The notes beneath the pieces are model-generated. The model was given only the letters and a program-made list of their open reading frames with translations, ran no database searches and was not told the origin of the DNA. The position numbers and the translations under genes are program-made. Positions 6,406 through 9,221 of a DNA stretch of 9,221 nt are shown here, piece after piece; position 1 is the stretch's first letter; each line of letters opens with the position of its first letter. Source of the DNA: Clostridia bacterium. GTDB lineage: Bacteria; Bacillota_A; Clostridia; Oscillospirales; CAG-272. The stretch covers positions 1 to 9,221 of the forward strand of contig JAFTRT010000148.1 of NCBI GenBank assembly GCA_017462145.1. The letters are read 5' to 3'.

Positions 6406-6416
6406 TATGATAGAAT
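6406..6416 (+). promoter_or_regulatory. Candidate -10 region of the DUF308 gene
   Basis: TATGAT (6406-6411) and the overlapping TAGAAT (6411-6416, preceded by TG at 6408-6409 as in an extended -10) are both plausible. No good -35 box lies at 16-18 bases; that place is occupied by the 11-bp repeats. A weak -35 replaced by direct repeats fits an activator-dependent promoter. The leader would be about 35-45 bases. Confidence 0.5.
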
Positions 6417-6460
6417 TCTTGTAGGTTTTGAGACCAATATCAAAAAAAGGAGACAATTCC

Positions 6461-6949
6461 ATGAAAAAAGTTTCTCAACTTCTTTCGGCAATCCTAACGT
6501 TGGTACTGGGTATCTTTCTTGTCATCAAGGGTGAGGGCATCATCCCGTTGGCATTGACGGTATTCGGTGTCTTCCTTTTGGTTCTTGCCGTCCTTGACTT
6601 CATTCGAATCCGTGTCATCTCCGGTCTGATCTACGCCATCCTCGGTGCCATCGTATTGGTATTCGGCGGCTTGGTTTGGGGACTTCTGAAAACATATGCA
6701 CTGCCCGTCATTGGCATCCTGTTGCTCATCTACGGTATTTTCCTGTTGATCAAGAGCATCACTTCCAAGAAGAAGGGCAGAAAGCTGTGGGGCATCATCC
6801 TCAGCTTCATTGAGCCTGCGATTTGCATCGTGGGTGCTCTGATGCTGATTGTGGGCAATACCGTCAGCGTTGCGATCCTCATTGCCGGTAACATCCTGAT
6901 TGTGGACGGTGTGCTGGCATTGATCCGTGTCTTTGACAGCAAGAAGTAA
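6461..6949 (+). CDS. DUF308/HdeD-like small membrane protein
   Basis: The product has 162 residues, almost all in about five or six membrane helices joined by short loops, with a basic patch KSITSKKKGRK in the middle. Internally repeated helix pairs (GIIPLALTVFGVFLLVLAV, YAILGAIVLVFGGLVWGLL, VIGILLLIYGIFLLI, IAGNILIVDGVLALI) match the short-repeat DUF308 family, which includes HdeD acid-resistance proteins of enterobacteria. A function in Clostridia is not known. The ATG at 6461 has AAGGAGA at 6447-6453; an in-frame TTG at 6428 has no site and lies close to the predicted transcript start. It is a single-gene unit between two terminators, with a repeat array in its promoter suggesting signal-dependent expression, perhaps by envelope stress or phosphate. 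That link is inference. Confidence 0.78.
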   Translation: MKKVSQLLSAILTLVLGIFLVIKGEGIIPLALTVFGVFLLVLAVLDFIRIRVISGLIYAILGAIVLVFGGLVWGLLKTYALPVIGILLLIYGIFLLIKSITSKKKGRKLWGIILSFIEPAICIVGALMLIVGNTVSVAILIAGNILIVDGVLALIRVFDSKK

Positions 6950-6959
6950 GAACCCTCCC

Positions 6960-7001
6960 CAAAACGGTGCCCGTGTATCGACACGGGCACCGTTTTGTTT
7001 T
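6960..7001 (+). terminator. Strong intrinsic terminator after the DUF308 gene
   Basis: The stem is 17 bp and perfect (6960-6976 with 6981-6997), with an ATCG loop, followed by TTTT and shortly another T-rich stretch. The A-rich left flank gives the reverse strand a T run too, so it could also work from the right, though no leftward gene is visible there. Confidence 0.9.
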
Positions 7002-7054
7002 GACTCCAGATGTAAATATTTTTTGAATTCTCCCTCAAGATCGCCTTTTTCCTT

Positions 7055-7060
7055 TATAAT
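7055..7060 (+). promoter_or_regulatory. -10 box of the MATE gene promoter
   Basis: A perfect TATAAT lies 31 bases before the chosen ATG. The -35 position at 17 bases reads CCCTCA, which is poor, so the promoter may be weak or need an activator. An ATG at 7068 would sit at about +1 of this promoter, which argues against it as the start codon. Confidence 0.5.
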
Positions 7061-7091
7061 ATAAGCAATGACAACAACGGAAAGGAGCATT

Positions 7092-8483
7092 ATGAAAAAG
7101 CTTCGCTCTCATCCGCTCTCCGGTGGCATGGTGGCCACCATTTTTGCCCTTGCCTGGCCCACGATGTTAGAGCAGCTCCTGCAAACGGCTGTCCAATACG
7201 TAGATACGGCGATGGTTGGCTCTCTTGGGACCGAGGCGGCTGCCGCCGTCGGTGCCACCACAACGGTCAACTGGCTCATCGGAAGCACGGTTTCCGCTCT
7301 TGGCGTTGGTTTTCTGTCCTTTATATCACAAGCGTATGGAGAGGGCGACACCAATAAGGCCAGACGGGCGGTTTCTCAGGCCGTTCTTGCCACGCTGGTA
7401 TGCGGTACGCTGTTCACCGTCCTGACCCTCTCCATCAGTGGGGTGATCCCTGCTTGGATGCAGGTGAAGGAACATATTCGTCCCACCGCCTCCCGTTACT
7501 TTTTGATTCTCTATACTCCGATGCTGGCCAGAACGGCCTCCATTATTTTCGGCACCGTTCTCCGTGCGGCGGGAGATACCAAGACCCCCATGCGGATCGG
7601 CCTGTTGGTCAATGCCGTCAACGTGGTGCTGAATTTCTTTTGGATCTATCCCACCCGCACCGTGGATTTCCCCTTTGGTTCTCTCACCGTTCCCGGCGCA
7701 GGTTGGGGGGTAGAGGGGGCCGCTGCCGCCAGTGCGGTGGCCTTTGCCACAGGCGGAATCGGAATCACCATCGCCCTTTTTCGCCATCCGCTTCTCTCTC
7801 CCAAAGGACAATCTCTGCGCCCCGACAAGCAGATCCTTCTGCCCTGTCTTCGAGTTGCTCTCCCCAATGCCCTGCAGCGCTTTGGCACCTCCTTGGGATA
7901 CGTCGCCTTTGCCGCCATGGTCAACTCCCTGGGAGAGATCGCAACGGCCGCCCATACCTTTGCCAATACGGTGGAATCCGCTTTTTATATCCCCGGCTAC
8001 GGAATGCAAACAGCGGCAGCTACGCTGGCAGGCAACGCCTTGGGTGCCAAAGACGGTAACAAGCTCCGTGAGCTTTCCCGTGTCATCCTCGTCATTGAAA
8101 TCTTGCTGATGATCCTGTCAGGAGCTCTGCTCTTTTTGTCCGCCCCGTGGATGATGCGCCTGTTCTCCAAGGACGAGGAGGTCATCCGCCTGGGAACCAC
8201 CGTTTTGCGCATGGTTGCCCTGTCAGAGCCTTTTTACGGCGTTTCCATCATTGTTGAGGGTATGATGCAGGGAATGGGAAGAACCGTTATGCCCTTTGCC
8301 GCCAATTTGGCGGGAATGTGGGGCATCCGAATTGTGGGTACGTTTTTGTGCACACATCTGTGGGGCATGGGACTTATTTCCGCTTGGAGCTGTATGATTC
8401 TCCACAACCTGATGCTCTTTGCCGTGTTTGCAATTTATTATTTATCGGGACGGTGGAATCCTCTTCGTTCTTCCCTTTCATAA
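7092..8483 (+). CDS. MATE family efflux transporter
   Basis: The 463-residue polytopic protein has the length and twelve-helix pattern of MATE exporters (Na+- or H+-driven drug/organic-cation antiporters, NorM/DinF group). The N-terminal half begins with IFALAWPTMLEQLLQTAVQYVDTAMVGSLG, the classic first two helices, then GFLSFISQAYGEGD and VLRAAGDTKTP with MRIGLLVNAVNVVLNFFWIY, all typical. The second half repeats the pattern (ALPNALQRFGTS, then AAATLAGNALGAKD, then VEGMMQGMGRT). The start at 7092 has AAAGGAG at 7081-7087, a short 4-base spacing; the ATG at 7068 in the same frame has none. Substrate cannot be read from sequence. The gene stands alone with no regulator beside it. Confidence 0.94.
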   Translation: MKKLRSHPLSGGMVATIFALAWPTMLEQLLQTAVQYVDTAMVGSLGTEAAAAVGATTTVNWLIGSTVSALGVGFLSFISQAYGEGDTNKARRAVSQAVLATLVCGTLFTVLTLSISGVIPAWMQVKEHIRPTASRYFLILYTPMLARTASIIFGTVLRAAGDTKTPMRIGLLVNAVNVVLNFFWIYPTRTVDFPFGSLTVPGAGWGVEGAAAASAVAFATGGIGITIALFRHPLLSPKGQSLRPDKQILLPCLRVALPNALQRFGTSLGYVAFAAMVNSLGEIATAAHTFANTVESAFYIPGYGMQTAAATLAGNALGAKDGNKLRELSRVILVIEILLMILSGALLFLSAPWMMRLFSKDEEVIRLGTTVLRMVALSEPFYGVSIIVEGMMQGMGRTVMPFAANLAGMWGIRIVGTFLCTHLWGMGLISAWSCMILHNLMLFAVFAIYYLSGRWNPLRSSLS

Positions 8484-8522
8484 AAGAACGGGCGTTTGGA
8501 ACACGATCAAACGCCCGTTCTT
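8484..8522 (+). terminator. Hairpin after the MATE gene, lacking a T tract
   Basis: A perfect 15-bp stem (8484-8498 with 8508-8522) and 9-base loop start right after the MATE stop codon. The right arm ends in TTCTT and is followed by GG, so the usual run of T is missing. It may terminate poorly or mainly protect the 3' end. The A-rich left flank of the gene end is also short, so reverse termination is unlikely. Confidence 0.6.
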
Positions 8523-8565
8523 GGCAATGAAACGCAGAAAGGGAGATAAAATCAAAGAAAAACTC

Positions 8566-8594
8566 TTGACAAATTCCCATACCTTTGATATAAT
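8566..8594 (+). promoter_or_regulatory. Perfect consensus sigma-70 promoter with extended -10, no ORF behind it
   Basis: TTGACA (8566-8571), a 17-base spacer and TATAAT (8589-8594) are all exact, and TG at 8586-8587 adds an extended -10. Transcription would begin near 8601. No supported protein gene follows; the next gene is the tRNA-Pro about 200 bases downstream. It may drive a small RNA or a tRNA precursor with a long leader. Confidence 0.85.
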
Positions 8595-8739
8595 TATTGA
8601 GTACGATTTGTTGTCCAACCACCGTTTTGTAACAGAAGCAGTGCTACATGAGGGAGCAAATCACCGATTACAAGCGTGAAACTTTCCCCCCTTGTTGATA
8701 ACACTGCATATTTTGGCAGCAACCAATCATATAAAATTC
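8595..8739 (+). other. Possible untranslated transcript downstream of the consensus promoter
   Basis: I see no credible coding sequence here; the only ATG-led frame of note, MREQITDYKRETFPPC from 8648, is 16 codons and has no ribosome binding site. Weak pairing is possible between GCAGTG (8638-8643) and CACTGC (8702-8707), and between ACAAG (8670-8674) and CTTGT (8691-8695). No known riboswitch or T-box core was recognised, and no terminator precedes the tRNA. Confidence 0.3.
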
Positions 8740-8766
8740 TTGACGTAAGTTGTCTGACCATATGTT
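8740..8766 (+). promoter_or_regulatory. Weak candidate promoter close to tRNA-Pro
   Basis: TTGACG (8740-8745) and TATGTT (8761-8766) are 15 bases apart, shorter than ideal. A start near 8773 would leave a leader of about 29 bases, more usual for a tRNA gene than the strong promoter at 8566. Confidence 0.3.
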
Positions 8767-8777
8767 TGACCACTTAC
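8745..8777. repeat. Nested direct and inverted repeats just upstream of tRNA-Pro
   Basis: TGTCTGACCA (8751-8760) and TGTTTGACCA (8763-8772) are direct repeats differing at one base, 12 bases apart. They are enclosed by GTAAGT (8745-8750) and ACTTAC (8772-8777), an inverted repeat. TTGTCTGACCA (8750-8760) fits the TNGTNNNACNA pattern of FadR-type GntR regulators. They overlap the weak tRNA promoter candidate. Confidence 0.5.
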
Positions 8778-8801
8778 AAAAAATAACAAAAAAATCACCA
8801 T

Positions 8802-8878
<77 letters not shown>

Positions 8879-8897
8879 AATTTAGTGCGTTTTGCAC

Positions 8898-8937
8898 AAA
8901 AAATCAGTCCCTTTCGCAAGATTGGGATTGATTTTTT
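8898..8937 (+). terminator. Intrinsic terminator of tRNA-Pro
   Basis: The arms 8898-8911 and 8924-8937 pair over 14 positions with one G-U wobble, around a 12-base loop. Six T end the right arm and further T-rich sequence follows to 8947. A smaller GTGC/GCAC hairpin lies between it and the tRNA. Confidence 0.85.
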
Positions 8938-9221
8938 ATTTATTTTTAACAAATCGGCATTGCTTCCATTTTGCCTGATTTTTACCACAGCGCAGGTTCC
9001 CTGAACAAGTGTCCGATTAAAGTTTTTTTCGTGGTATTTTTGCCGTTTTTCAAAATCGCTTTTCTTTGCTTACTGCGATGAAATTTTTGAGGGCTGACGA
9101 TTGATTTCGTCAGCCCCTTTGTATTCATTTCTTCTCGACAGATTGGAATGTGTTTATTTAAACTACAAGTTGTTTTGTCAATATTTTTCCTCATCGGGAG
9201 TATTTAACTCATAGTAGTATT
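8938..9221. other. AT-rich region with no supported gene
   Basis: Neither strand holds an ORF with a ribosome binding site or recognisable family motif. The longest minus-strand frame (9194-8982) is lysine-rich translation of AT-rich DNA and looks spurious. One strong hairpin is present at 9091-9116. On the minus strand a TTGACA at 9181-9176 is followed 15 bases later by TAAATA, which could fire leftward into that hairpin. Confidence 0.5.
9091..9120. terminator. Strong isolated hairpin, possible terminator of a neighbouring or small RNA transcript
   Basis: GGGCTGACGA (9091-9100) and TCGTCAGCCC (9107-9116) form a perfect 10-bp stem with a 6-base loop. On plus it is followed by CTTTG, on minus by TCAAAAATTT; neither is an ideal T tract. 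Its orientation and partner gene cannot be decided from this window. Confidence 0.5.

Noticed and set aside
8982..9035. TACCAC / GTGGTA arms as a long hairpin
   Set aside because: Only six base pairs over a loop of more than 40 bases; no better than chance in AT-rich DNA.

Overview
The window looks like chromosomal DNA from a Gram-positive, low-to-mid GC bacterium, most likely a Clostridia-class Bacillota (perhaps Oscillospirales). This is inferred from strong AAAGGAG-type ribosome binding sites, consensus TTGACA/TATAAT promoters, clean intrinsic terminators, and families common in Clostridia: a CmpB-type (DUF1113) membrane protein, a FeoB-associated Cys-rich protein and a DUF308 protein. No protein search was possible, so family calls rest on motifs read by eye.

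Layout. Positions 110-2803 hold a compact plus-strand translation and RNA-modification cluster: ychF (ribosome-binding ATPase), trmB (tRNA m7G46 methyltransferase) and truB (tRNA Psi55 synthase), with gaps of 12 and 27 bases. It ends in a bidirectional terminator that also serves a convergent minus-strand membrane-protein gene (2820-3389). Next comes an iron-uptake locus (about 3560-6350): a strong promoter, a DtxR/IdeR-like palindromic operator at the predicted transcription start, feoA, a terminator, a second similar operator, feoB, and a small Cys-rich FeoB-associated membrane protein. feoB is interrupted by two in-frame amber codons and one +1 frameshift, yet the peptide sequence between and after the lesions still reads as good FeoB.

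Positions 6350-7001 carry a DUF308 membrane-protein gene preceded by three tandem 11-bp repeats, as in binding sites of OmpR/PhoP-type response regulators. A MATE-family efflux gene follows (7092-8483). The right end (8484-9221) has no protein gene I can support. It holds a fully consensus promoter with no ORF behind it, a repeat cluster, a tRNA-Pro(CGG) gene with encoded CCA, its terminator, and an AT-rich stretch with one more strong hairpin.

I see no CRISPR array, insertion sequence, phage gene or wholly new multi-gene system. The points most worth following up are the triple-lesioned feoB between two metal-regulator-like operators, the 11-bp repeat array before the DUF308 gene, and the orphan consensus promoter upstream of the tRNA.
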